From Toxotes chatareus (Eukaryota > Chordata > Actinopteri > Toxotidae): 64,000 nucleotides of DNA. The notes under the pieces are model-generated. The model did no database searches and was not told the DNA's origin. It was given only the letters and a program-made list of their open reading frames with translations. The stretch lies in the NCBI GenBank assembly GCA_016801885.1, contig CM028889.1, positions 10,355,001 through 10,419,000 on the forward strand, in the 5' to 3' direction. The position numbers were made by a program, and so were the translations under genes. Of the stretch, positions 27,637-40,200 are shown in pieces. Numbering within the stretch: position 1 is the first letter of the stretch; every line of letters begins with the position of its first letter.

Positions 27637-27670
27637 ATCCCCTCCCTACACCTCTGCCAGGAAGGCCAAC
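27637..27670 (+). CDS. ror1: ror1 exon 4 (34-nt linker exon)
   Basis: A very short exon between TTTTCCAG and GTAAGT, lying 286 bp after exon 3. With its split codons it gives the proline-rich linker DPLPTPLPGRPT (residues 118-129) between the Ig domain and the CRD. Human ROR1 has a Pro-rich linker at the same place (PPPTASPG). The phases fit on both sides: the last G of exon 3 plus AT makes Asp, and the final AC plus G of exon 5 makes Thr. Because 34 is not a multiple of three, skipping it would shift the frame. Confidence 0.85.
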
Positions 27671-30600
27671 GTAAGTTTCTCTTCCTCTGTCCTCTATCAG
27701 TCTATTCATACTGCACTTACCAGAATACAATACAGGGGACTGTTTCACAAAAATGATTTGTGAGCACCAATCAGACATGGATTGCAGATGGTCTCAGTGT
27801 CTCATTTCAGATAGATGTATGTGTTCCTACAGAACTCATCCACATTTTGGTCAAACGTGGTCCTGGATAATTGAGAGAAAGATAATAAAATAATCTTGAT
27901 TATGCCATAAAAGAAATAGATTAATGAGCCTCTAACATTTTCAACAAAGTCCCCACACTTCGTTGACATACTGCTTGTGGGCTGCTGATGCAGTCTGAAA
28001 ACATCTTGTGCTTCTCATTGTAAGTCATTGCTTGCAAAGACTGACCCTATACAGTCCCATACAGCATATTCACTGAATGATCACTCACATTATATTGAGG
28101 CCTGGCCTGTAATTTTACACTTTATTGGTATTAGGTCTCAGTGTGGCTGAAGGAACATTTAATATGAACCTCTAAATCCTCATTTACTCTGATGTTCTAC
28201 GCTGCCCAACCATCACAGCTCACATGGTTCACATTTGAATACAGATTGTGTACAGTTGGAATGTGGACCATGTGGACTGTTGGGCTCTGTTTGCCAATCA
28301 CAACACGGGGCCTAATGCAGATGTTGACATCTATAACACTCTATATGGTGTCTTTAAGACACACCATCCCTCACTGTATTGGTGAAATTGGGTTAATTTA
28401 GTTTCAGCCAACTCACATCAGAAAACAAGACATGACTCAAAATGCTAACAGCCTCAAAACCTGTGCCATCCATCTGATTTCAGGACTATAATGAAGTTAT
28501 TATAATTAGGAGTGAATGTCCTGTGTCTGCTTGGGAGTTTGGTTGATAAACTGAAGTTCACCTGAAATATTGCCTCCTAAAATGCGCTGTATAGAACAAT
28601 GGCCCACATCTGTCTCTGTGGTTGCGGTTATGTAACGTTTTTTATAGTCACCCAATTAGCTGCCAGCTGTCTGAATGTACAGCAAAACCAACCACACTCC
28701 TGATCTCTTAATAGGAACATGCATATCAAATCAAGGGGGGTCTTGGGAGCAGCAAATAAAACTAAATGATACAAACTGTTTTAAGAAAGTATCAAAAAAT
28801 GACATCCCACTAAAACATGTCCGTGGTCTTTGGCAGTAGTGATACTGCTGCCCAAATCAAAATTTTGTTTGATTCTGGCGAGCTTCCTTTGCTTTGTTTT
28901 GACGTCTCCCCAGTGTTATGGGATAAAACTCTATGAACTTTCTCAGCTCGTTTGATTCTCGCAGGATCAAAGGGGTTAAGCTGGATGATTTTTCCCCAAT
29001 GACATTATGGCAAGGCCCACTGCCATGTTCCATGCAGCGTTCTGTGAATCAAAACTGCTGGCACAAAGTGGATATCAGACACCTACTAAATCCACTCACA
29101 CGCTGGGACGATTCACATATGCGCACATTTGAGTACGTGCGCGTGCTCCGTCTCAAACATCTGTTTCTGCCGTTTCTTTGTTTACATGTTTTTGATTTTT
29201 CCTGCAGAACTAAATTATAGTTGTTTCAAAGATGAGACAGCTGGCTCACAAAGAAATCACAGTGCAATTTCTCGAGGGAAACATCAATAAGAAAAATGAA
29301 AGAGACTTTGGCTTCACAACAGTCGTGCAGATAGTAGAAATAAACTAATGGAAAATTGAATGAGAATTAAAGTGAAAAGATTTTGGCTTCAAGTTGCACA
29401 TTGACCTAAGAGATTATCAGGATGACATTGCAAAGCTGGCACTATTATGATGTTTGTGTGAGATTTGTTTTTATCCAGTTAGTTTCTCTTATCTAGAGGA
29501 GGATATTGCAGCAAATTAGATAGTCCTTATCTGGACAATCTGAAGTCTGTATTATATACATGCGCACAAATAAAATTTTGTATGGATTTGTTTGTCCAGC
29601 GAAAACTTTTCTTTTTTTCTTTTCAGAAATGAAAGACCATAATGCAGTTTTGACTATAGAGACTTTTAAAGGGCTTCATCGACTTAACTGGCGATGAAAC
29701 AGCCCCTTTCCACACAAGAGTTACTCTTTAATTTGAGTTAGTATCATGAAAATCACAATGATGATATTCATGACTTTTTATGCAAGTCAAATATTTTGAA
29801 TTAAACCCTAGACAAGATTATCACCTCATCTTCAGGACTGCTTTAATGTAACGATTTCTGAGATTCAAACTCACTGAAGTACAGCTTTTACATGCCACAC
29901 ACTACATTCCAGTTTGCAAAAATAAATTAACTTCTTGTGATTTTTTTTTTTTCCCCTGCCAACTTGTAAAGGAAACTGTTGCAGTCAAGCGAAGACCAGC
30001 ATGAGCTCTAGAGTCTCATTACAGTCATTAAAGACTTCATTTAAATAGACAGGGGCCTCCTTTGACAGCGGTGGAGCTGCGGTGGTGGTGGGCAGATTGT
30101 CACTGCTGCTCATCATTAGTGTCACGGCCAACTTATTAGTTGTAAAGTTCGGGTGGCAGCCGTCAAGAAGACAAGGTCACCTAATGATGACACATGATGA
30201 CCTGTGTGTGCTTACCTCATAACGCGGCTGTTCAAACGTCAAAATTTCTGCCCCTTGACTCAAAAGTTTACAGAAAGACACCTGGCGCAGAAGCTTGTCA
30301 GTTTAAATGGAATATATTCATTTGCCTTCCACTACTTTTTTTTTCGCCTCTCTCTCCCAAACTAACAGCACAGGGACTTCCGTTTTCTTGGGATAAATTA
30401 GCCACAAATATTACTCACAAATTTGAGGAAAAATTTCTTACCACCCACCTTGTTGAACCTGAACATAACGTGAACTTCATATCCTCTGTGTTGTCTTAGC
30501 TTCAGTCTGTGCTCCAATTTCCATCCCCTCCACGTTGGCCTCAAGTATACACTCTGTGGTGTGCGGGGACATTACACTATGTGTGTGTTCATATATATCC

Positions 30601-30884
30601 TCAGGGTTGGGTTTTTGAGAGTAGCCACAGGCAAACTCAAAGCTGACAGCCTCGAGGTTTCAGCTACAATCCGGAAAGCTTGTGTCCAATATAGCTGTCT
30701 AAGATCAGGGCAGAGAAGGACAGCACATCAGAAATACAGAAAGGAGGAGACATGAGGATGATTGAGATGGACAGAGAAAGAGGGAAGAGGCGGTGGAAAG
30801 TTTGAAACATAAACCTTTCCTGAAGCACAGAGATTTTTAGATTTCTAAGTCTTCCTTCCAGAACTGTCAAAGGACATCCATTTG

Positions 30885-31010
30885 AAGTTTCAAGTCATTC
30901 AAGACAAATTTATAAGTCAGGTCTCAAGCCTGTCAGATCAAGTCTCAAGTCAGTGTCTCAATGTCTAAAGTCAAACCTGAGTCATTGTCTCAGGTCTCTG
31001 GATGCTGACC
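30885..31010. repeat. Irregular AAGTC/TCAAGTC-rich repeat
   Basis: Repeated short units such as CAAGTCATTC, AAGTCAGGTCTCAAG and CAAGTCTCAAGTCAGTGTCTC recur at irregular spacing. It looks like a decayed short tandem array or part of a dispersed repeat. No gene is present. Confidence 0.35.
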
Positions 31011-31171
31011 ATTAAAATGACACAGCAGAACTTCAGAAATTTCTTTATGTCCCTCAATATCAAGGCCTACTAATTAAATATGTAAGTTATGTGGCTGTGC
31101 AAGGTGATCAGTGTCACAACTGGAAAACTTAAGAATTTAAAGCAAGAACATTGCAGTCAAGTGGAGGACTC

Positions 31172-31452
31172 GTTTAACATTTTGGGAAATATGCTTATTC
31201 GCATTCTTGCTAAGAGTTTAATGAAAGCATTGATGCCACACTCATATCTGAACAGCTAGCCTGGCTCTGTGTAATAGTAACAAGATCCATCTACCAGCAC
31301 CTCTTAACCTCCCTAATTAACACAAATTAAGCTTGTTTGTTTAGCCCATACAAAAAACAAAGTATAAAAGTGACATATTCTGATTTTATGGGGGGTTGTG
31401 TGACGGACTATTACTTGAAAAACGTATTTCCCAAATTCTGAACTATTCCTCT
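31172..31452. mobile_element. Short inverted-terminal-repeat element, copy A (MITE-like)
   Basis: The left end (TTTAACATTTTGGGAAATAT) and the reverse complement of the right end (TTCAGAATTTGGGAAATACG) are terminal inverted repeats. The interior includes CAGCTAGCCTGGCTCTGT and ACAAGATCCATCTACCAGC, shared with copy B at 35020-35587. It has no coding capacity, so it resembles a non-autonomous DNA transposon. I know this sequence family as abundant in percomorph fish. Copy A is about half the length of copy B and appears to lack much of the left interior. Confidence 0.6.
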
Positions 31453-32639
31453 AAGTCAAGTCTCACATCCCTTTTTGTTATTTAAGCTTGACTGAAGTCT
31501 AGAGTTTCACATTGCCAACTCAGATGCAAATTAATGTCCTATTCAAAGTTTATCAGTATGGCAGCAGTCATTACAAAATAAGTAATATTAGTGCATCACC
31601 TCTAAGTAGTGCCCATGCCCCTCCTCTACATTCTCCTCCCTCCATCTTCCTCCTCCTTCCCCTCTGTGGAGATGTTTTCATAGAGCTAGAACAAACACAG
31701 GGTGAGGGGAAAAAGTCTCGCCTGCCAAAATTAGACCCCCAACTTTCTCCATCTCTCTTTCTCTCTCTCTGTGCCCTGCCACACTTCCTTCGTTTGCAGA
31801 AAAAAAAAAGTACGACGTAGACGGCGGGAGGGTGAAAGGAGTGAAAGAAAAACAGTGTTAGCGGAGTAGGAGGAGGATGGTACCATTAACACTCTGGGTT
31901 GCATGTTGTTCTTTGATTCCCGAGTTCTGCGGGGTTGGCAGCATTCAGGTGTGATTAGCTGTGTGAGCCGACAGGAGGTTTAGCTGTGAGCTCAGATCAG
32001 AGGCAGTTAATAACTCCTAACCCTAACCCTCCTAACTGAGGCCTGCGCGCTAACTGCCTACACTCTGACAGAGCAGACCAAAAGAAGTGTCTTTGATGCA
32101 ATCATATGCTCTTTTCGTTCTGTCTGTATTTTTTCTTAGTCTGTTGTCAAAGGAATTAATCAGTAGGATTAATTAGATTTGTATAAGATGCATATTGGGC
32201 AGGTGGGGTTGAAGCTGACCTTCTTCTGTTTATCTTTATTTTTGTATTTTTTTCTTAGAGCCATTTGAATGAGCAAATTAATCACAAAAAATGTTGAAAG
32301 AAAATATTCCAAGACAAAGACATATTAAAGGAATTAATCAAAATATAATAGAGAGTATGACACGAAAATCCCTCGAGCTGTAACGTTTGCATTATGTGCA
32401 CTGTTAAAGTGACTGTAATCAATATTTTCATAATAATGATGGATCAAATGACTATGAGTAATGTAACCATGATGCTTGTAGTGTTAAACCCCCTGAGAAT
32501 TTTCACTCAACGGGGTTTTCTCTCAGCTCTGTGGAGTTTTACCATCTTTTAGCTCATTGTTTTGGTTTTATGGCCTACATTTTTTTTTGGCTCCAATTCA
32601 TTGCTTTCATAGCAATGTTTTTTTTTGTGTTTGGCCGCA

Positions 32640-32900
32640 GCAGGCAGTTGTTGTCAGTTCTGAAAAATCCATTGTTTGCTGCCTGGCCAGCACCAAACAG
32701 CAGACAGACAAAGTTAGCAATTAGCTGGGGAACATAGTGGAGCATTTAGCGGCTAAAGAGCCAGCTATTTCCCTCAAGAGACCAAAAACAGAACTAAATG
32801 TAAGCAACTATTGGACGTACATTCATCAGGTGGCCAGAAACATGACTCTAAATCATTACTATAGTTGGCTGTTGTCTGCTGAACGTGTAAATAAGCACAA
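32640..32900. repeat. Possible dispersed repeat in intron 4
   Basis: The stretch with AACATAGTGGAGCATTTAGC, GGCTAAAGAGCCAGCTATTT and CAGGTGGCCAGAAACA resembles a repeat I recall from percomorph genomes. No terminal repeats or coding sequence are visible, and the limits are approximate. Confidence 0.35.
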
Positions 32901-33785
32901 ACACCAACTTAAAAGTTGGCAATTTATCAATCTTGTCTGTACATCTAGTTTCTGCTGCTTCCAGGTGTCCAAAAAAATCGGTTCTGTACATTTAACTTCA
33001 TTTTTTTCTTGATTTCTTGTAAGATTTCCAGTGAACAGCTGCTTTTGCGTTTCTGAAAATGTTGACTTTCTGGATATAGAAGTGTTTAATCTGACAGCAG
33101 CTATAAACAGACTTTATGCAACACTGCCGCTGATCCCTGAGTTTCTGTCTGTGTTTATAATAGAGGGGTTTTCTCCCTGTTTGAAAAGATTAATACCACT
33201 ACACCCTGGCTGTCAAGGCTGTTTAAATTTCTCAAAACTTTCACTACCACTTTTCTTTCAGCACTGGCAAAAAAAAAAGCAATTACAAAAATAGCTGTTT
33301 TTTTTCCCCTCCGCTGTGCCTCTCTGCTTACTCCTCTGTCAGCTCTGTACTGTAGTATAAAGGAGAGACAGGTTTAACAAAGAACAGATTCTCTCTGCCT
33401 TCATTTTTGCCTGTGCTCTAACCTTTCTGCTCCTTGCATATCTTCAATCTTACTGTCATTTGCTTCTAGATTTTGCCCTTTTTGAAAAATGGACGTTAGA
33501 TCCACACAATCATGGCTGAAAGTGCTGGTTTGATAAAAATGTGATACGTGCAAATGTACATGTTCATATGCACATTTATATGAATCATCTGTGTAATACA
33601 GTAAAGTCTTTGTTAGGTTTTAATAAGTTTGTAATTTGGCTGTTAAGATCTTGTTCTTGACTCAGAATGTTTATTCTAATTAGGTGTGTAACTGTTTACA
33701 CATACACTGTAACTTTTCCTGAAACTTGTGTATAGATATAGATATATAGATATATAGATATACACACAGATACACAGGATATATA

Positions 33786-33786
<1 letters not shown>

Positions 33787-33817
<31 letters not shown>
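33787..33817. repeat. (GT)n microsatellite preceded by TATAGA repeat
   Basis: A GT run directly preceded by an irregular TATAGA/TATATAGA array at about 33731-33765. Confidence 0.95.
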
Positions 33818-33821
<4 letters not shown>

Positions 33822-35019
33822 CAACCAACACACAGCGGATGGCTCTGTAATTAGCCAGTTGTCAGCACACTGGATTAAATTGACCTTGGAGCTGACATGA
33901 CAAGGACCGTGAGGCCTGCACTGCCATCGGCCCACTGACATTCCAATTATACAGTTGAAGCATCAAAGAGTTAAAAAAAAAGAGTAATTAGACTTTGTAT
34001 AGACAGGACTGTAGCGTGTGTGTATCACCCACAGCAGTGCAGGGGTTGATTGACAAATTAGTTAAAGGAAGTAGTTTTCAAAATGTGTAATGACTTGAAG
34101 ATGTCACACTAAGTTGATCTTAAAGCTTGCTCAGACTCGCTCAAAGGTATTAGGCGCTAAAAAAAACGTGTGTACTGTAATCATAATAGATTGGCTGATA
34201 CCCTGAAACCTCTTTTCTCTTCTCCTTTCTGTTGTACAGCAGCTGTTGTGATAGACTTGTACTTACAATGTCTGTGTAATTAACATATGATTTATTAAGA
34301 AGGCAGGTAATTACACAATAAGTGCCTTCTTGTTGTTTTCTGCAAATGAAGGAGGATCAAAAGATGCCATCAAGGGCTTTTATCTTTGATCAGCGAAGCA
34401 TCTAGAAACCCTCATTAATGAAGTAACAGCATGTTACAGCATTTACTTAAGCTGCTATTAAGCTATTAAATTAGATAACTGTTTAGGGAATCCATTACAA
34501 ACATTTTTTCTCAAGTATATCTTGCATCATCCTCTCAAGATCTAGACCGACAGGCACACAAATGAACTGACTGATCAGCCAGCTGACGATGGCATCTACC
34601 TGCCTTGTGCCACTTATGTTGGCAAAAGTCGCCGCAAAGAAAATGTCATATCAATGTAGTGCATCTGCCATAGTGCATTAGGTGCTCAAATTCCTTGATG
34701 TCATGATAATATCAGCTTTTGCAAGATATTGTATTCATATAGTGTTGGCATGTTTCATATTTATTGCAGCTTCCCTGCAGTTGCCTTTCTGAAACTTTCA
34801 CTTTTTTCTGTTGTCTCTCTGTAAAATACAAGGTTGATGAATTTGTTTCTTTTTAATTTACCTGCACCTCTTAATCACCTGCATCTTTAGAGAATTTTTC
34901 ACACAAAAATTGCTCTTGCAAATTGCAGGTACCTTAGTAAATCCACAGGAATACGCAATTAACCATAGCTATGGTATTTTCTCCTATGTTCCCACAATCT
35001 CTCTTTATAGAAAAAAAAT

Positions 35020-35587
35020 CAGACATTTTGGAAAATACTTTTTCACTTTCTTGTCAAAAGCGAGATGAGAAAATTGATTCATGTCCGCACCGTAAATTTA
35101 AACCTACAGCCAGCAGCCAGGTAGCTTAGCTTAACACAGAGACTGGAAACAGGGGGAAACAGCTAGCCTGGCTCTGTCTAAAGGTAACAAAATCTGCCTA
35201 CCAGTACCTCTAAAGCTCAGTGATTAGCATGTTTTGTCTTGTTTGTTTAATCCATCCAAAAAAGACAACAAGACTCCAGGACGTCACTGCGTCTAGCCAA
35301 GAAGCATTCCCTCAAATAACCAGCTCCCTGTAAAACCACAAATTGCAGTTTTTACACTTTAGTTTTTGTAAAGATTGCATAATAGGGATGTAATGTATAA
35401 ATTTGTGATCTTTAGAGGTTTTGGTAGTATAGCCAGGATAGTTGTTTCGCTGTTTCCATTCTTCATGTAAAGCTTTGCCAACCAGCTGTTGACTGTAGCT
35501 TTATGTTGGAGTATCAATCTTCTTATTTAATTTTCTGCAAGAAAGAAAATAAGCACATTTCCCATAATGTTGAACTATTGCTTTAAA
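35020..35587. mobile_element. Inverted-terminal-repeat element, copy B (MITE-like)
   Basis: A longer copy of the same family as 31172-31452. The left end (ACATTTTGGAAAATAC, then CACTTTCTTG) pairs with the reverse complement of the right end (ACATTATGGGAAATGTGC, then TTTCTTTCTTGC) as a degenerate terminal inverted repeat. The interior has GACTGGAAACAGGGGGAAAC and CAGCTAGCCTGGCTCTGTCT. There is no transposase. It sits in intron 4 about 3.6 kb from copy A. Confidence 0.65.
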
Positions 35588-35639
35588 CACATATACATGA
35601 AGGACACGTTAGTTGACATTACATTGTTGGTGTGCCTGT

Positions 35640-35790
35640 TTGATAAATAAGACACCCTCCTAGGTGACGCACAAAACCTTAATGTGATTCTGAGTGTCCT
35701 GCTCAAGGACAGTTGAGCTATATATGCAGGTTTGAACCCAGGTCCACTGTTTAAAAACCAGCCTCCTGTCCAACCCACCACCCTGCTGCC
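35640..35790. repeat. Possible dispersed repeat next to element copy B
   Basis: Contains GTCCTGCTCAAGGACAGTTG and GGTTTGAACCCAGGTCCACT, a combination seen in interspersed fish repeats. It begins about 50 bp past element copy B. The limits are approximate and the family is unknown. Confidence 0.3.
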
Positions 35791-37181
35791 GTTAACATAG
35801 AGTAAGAGCTGTTTTTGGTCACAATAGCCTCCTAACTCAGACTGTGAATGTGTGTGTGCTGTATTGAGAAACTCTGGATTTTGGTTTCACTTCTCCTCAC
35901 CTCAGTGCCAGTGTCAACATTGCTGTGGTTCTCAGATGCTGGCCAGGATTGATGATGATTTGCTCCACACCACAAGCATCGCACCCATTCAGACTGAGGG
36001 GATGACAGGCCCACTCAATTTTTGGATGCACTACCCCTCTGCCACATACTGATCCACTTCAGCACTCCACATCAGATTAACGCAGGGGGTTCTGCTAAAC
36101 TTATTTCAATTTTGGGATCCGTTAAAAAAAAAAAAATCTTTCTCTCACTCTGGAACTCATTGAGGCTCTATTCGGACCTGCCAACAACAGGCTCTGTACC
36201 AGTGGAGCTTTCTCAACCCATATTTTAACCCAGAGTGAGAGCACTAACTGTTGCAGTATCCCCAAATTGCACAGTAGTCCCGTTAACTGCCAAACATGGA
36301 AAATGGATTAAACTTTCTTGGCAAACGGTAAAAAAGGTATTCTGTCCATGTTTGCATTCATTTTTGGGTGGGGTTTCAGTTGTTAAATGTGTGTGTGCGC
36401 TACCACTGTGTGTATGTAGTTAAGCTGATACACAAGTAAAAACAAAGATGGCCTACTGAGATTTTTTTCACCTCTGTCCTCTACTCTGCACGTCCGGAGT
36501 AGACTGAGGCTTTTTTTTTTTTTTGCCTGTCTCACAAGGCTTTTTACCCACAAGTACTCACACAAACGCACACACTTGCACCTCTACATAAAACACAGAA
36601 TCAAAGAACTACACACATAGTTACTCTTACAAACCCTATCTCTCACATATGTTTTGTTAAGTCCTCGGTGGGGCTTAATTGCCATCTTGTTGTGGATTCT
36701 TTTTAGCGTAGTGCTGATTGATTGGGGATCAGGGTCCTAATATGGCTCATCAGGGACAGGCCCTTTGACATGGCCCAGTCCCAGGGCACCAGCACTGTTT
36801 GAAACCAGAAACCCCACTGCAGCCCCCTCCCACAGGCCTGGATGCCTCTCTGCTAAATGCTGCCTAGTTCAGGGGGCTTCACACACATACAGGCCAACAC
36901 ATGTGAACACACACACACGTGGAGACTGTCTTGATGTGTAGCTGGCTTTAACCATTAAATCAATCTACATTGTTAGGCGTTAGTAAGGGCACAAGTCTGT
37001 CTTTTTACCACACACAGAGAGTTTCATACGCAACTCATTATGAACAGGGCTTTCACACTTAGCTTGAACAGGGCCCACTTCCTTTTTCCTGTTTCCCAGA
37101 ATCCCCTGTGTCTGTCTGTTGGTGATCCTGTTGGCAGGTCTGGTCAAGGTCAAGTCTGGTAAAGTCTGTGATTTAAGAAAA

Positions 37182-37183
<2 letters not shown>

Positions 37184-37245
<62 letters not shown>
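37184..37245. repeat. (GT)n microsatellite
   Basis: About 31 uninterrupted GT dinucleotides in intron 4. Confidence 0.97.
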
Positions 37246-37248
<3 letters not shown>

Positions 37249-40200
37249 CATGACTTCTCCCTGAGGGTTACAAGGCCTAGATGGGGTATGTGGGGTTTCC
37301 CTGAACTCTGACCTAAACCTCCTATGAACACACACATACACACACTCCTGCACAGAAAAAAAAAACAAAAAATCGCACATACATGCAGACACGTATGCAC
37401 AGAAAGTGTTCTTTCTTTGCCATTAGTGGTGGTGAAGTGTGTGAGAGAAACAGAGGGAGGGACAGTGTACCTTTAGTATTTCTAGTTCTAAATAGAGGCT
37501 TTTGTTTGCAGTTTGAACTTGTAGCCTGCGAGTCTGAGCCAGGACATGTTTAGTAATTTGTAAGAACTTAATAGGATCAATGCAGTGTGATGTAGAGAGT
37601 GTTGATAAAAGATGCCCTTTCCCTTTATCCACTGATGTCAGTTTATCAATCAATTTTGTCCTGTTACTGGTCCTGGCGCCTACCAAATTACATGCATATG
37701 ACTGGAGGACATTTTGGGATTTGATAGATCAGAACGTCAGTACTCTAAAATTAGCTCCAACCTCTGCCTCAGAAAGAAAGAAAGATTTTAGTAGGAAGAC
37801 ATTTGGATGTCAAGTTCAGACAACAGTGGACTCATTCAAATGACGACTGAGAGTAACACCAAAAGCAGCTTGCTTCACAGGGGTTTCACAATAAAAATGG
37901 GATAAACATACATATTATATTAAGAGAGACTGAGCAACATGGAAATGAGTAAATGATTTTGGATAAGGGTTGTCTTTGTCAATGTCCATTTCTGTTAAGG
38001 ATGATTCACCCACCTCACTGTGATTGGCCAGCTTTGCGGAGATGAGAAAGGAGCGAAGGACTGAACTTCTTTGTCTACCTCTTTTTTGTTAGTGAATCTA
38101 TCTACAACCAGGCACAACACCATGAGAGAAATAGGCACCACAATCCCTGTTTTTAAATGTTATTCCCCCCCCGTAACTGGCTTGTCAATCTACCTTCCAG
38201 TGTGGCCCTTCAGAACAACCATAATCACTTTTGTTGTTCAACGTAGTCCGACATCATGAACTAGTTCTGAGAGACCTTAAATCCACTCTAATATACTGTT
38301 TGTATATATATATATGTTTGTTTTACCATTTTAAATCACAAACCACTGGTATTTACCCAAATTAAATGAATGTGTACACTTAATTACCAATATAAAGTGA
38401 CAAATTGAAGCAGGGATACACCTAGCTAATACTAATGTTATTCGTCTTATTCGTATCAGACCCAGTACTGACCTTATTAAACAGATCGGGTGTTGGCCAT
38501 GTCGTGACTGCCATTATACAGTTCAGCCTTTCCATTATCCATTATTACATTAATTTAGTCATGGCAGGCCAACCACTCTGATTATCTTATTAGTTCCACA
38601 TCAATCCCCCATCTCATGTCACCTCATGCAACAGTTACATCGTCTAAAACAAATTTGCCTTTGAAATTTAGGTGAATACTTGCACAGACTCTATTTGTTT
38701 GTTATGCAAATGTCATCATCTCATCCGCTTTCTTCAATCAGTTTTCAGTTGAGTTTTTTTTTCTTTTCTTTTTTTTTTTAACCTTGAGCTGACCCTAAGC
38801 AGCAAGTTCATTTGAACACACAGAAGAGCACACATGGCATAAGCGCATACATTTAGACCATGCTGTAAATATGGGTGACAACTCTTGAGCGTGTGTGTCT
38901 GGCCCTTGTACCAGCTGAATAATGTGCTAGTCAGTCTGTTTGTTTTTAAGAGTGCAGGAGCCTGTAAATTATCTTTTATTGGAAGATTCAGGAGCTGTAT
39001 CCTGTCCAGACTGTTTTGAAAAGGCATCAAAAATATTCAGTGTCTTCATGTGCATGTCAATTCCTTGGCCTGCGTGTTATTTTATCCATTTGATAACTGT
39101 CGAGATGTGTGTGTCTTTAGAGTTCCCTGTGATTTTTGACAAAGCAAACCTAAGTAAATATCACTTGTTGCACACAAGCTGTCTTTCAGCAAAGGATTAA
39201 CTTCACTAATCTGATTGTCTGCGATATTCAGTGTGCTCCAGGAGTGTTTTTCTGAGGAAGTGTTGTGAATTACCTTTCTGCACTGCCCACATTCCTTCAA
39301 CATCTCTTTTGTGCTTCAGCTTCATAAAGTGATATCCTTATTACTTTTTTCCCATAATCCTCTGAAACTTCATGCCTCAATTCACATCAGTGCGTGAATT
39401 CATGAAAGCAGAGAGTTTGATTTGTAGGGACTGACATTAAAATCTGATATTTTCCTCTGATGATTTGTACCTGAAGACATTACAGGAAATTGATCCTTTG
39501 AACAAACAAAGTGTATATGCCAGCAGCTTATTAGCAGCTTTGTTTGACTGCGTGAATGTATCATGGTGTCTATCCTTTAATCAGACTTAAAACCCTTTCT
39601 GTTTGTTTTCTGTTTCCTACAGACACCTTTGACATCATAGTGTGTAAAGAAGGATTATTTATGGGCTCCACAGTGTGACAGTGTTTTCCTTCCCCACAGT
39701 ACATGCCTTTAGTGACGCTTAATCGCTCTCATCAAGGCTTATTCCACTTTCCTCAGGAAGCCACGCTTGTGTTCAAACATGTGTATTCTTGTTCCTTAAG
39801 TACTGTCAGTAGGTTGTCAGCCAAAACATGGGTCCTCCTGTCTGTTTTAAGTGTCTGCCTTTGTGTGTTCAGAGTGGGATCTGTGATCTAGGCAATAAGC
39901 TGTCGTAAATCATGCAGGAAAGTGTGTGTGTGTGCGTGTGCACATGTGTGGGATGTCGTGGGGGGGGGAGTGGCTTTGCTCTCGGCTATCCCTCTCCCCT
40001 TTTCTTTCTTTTGTCAACTCTTTGCTTTTCCTGTTATTATTATTTCCACACGGATGTTTGGAAGCAGCCTGGAGTCAATTCAAGGAATGCTATTAAAAAA
40101 GTAGAGACAAGAATTTTTATAGCAGCACAAATGGAAAACAAGAAGGACGTTTGTAGCACTGCTCCGGGGATAAAGGCTGTTATAAAAATAGATTATGATC

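Noticed and set aside
32011..32035. Telomere-like CCTAACCCTAACCCT
   Set aside because: Only two to three units. Similar short matches at about 15826 and 52437. Too short to claim an interstitial telomeric array.
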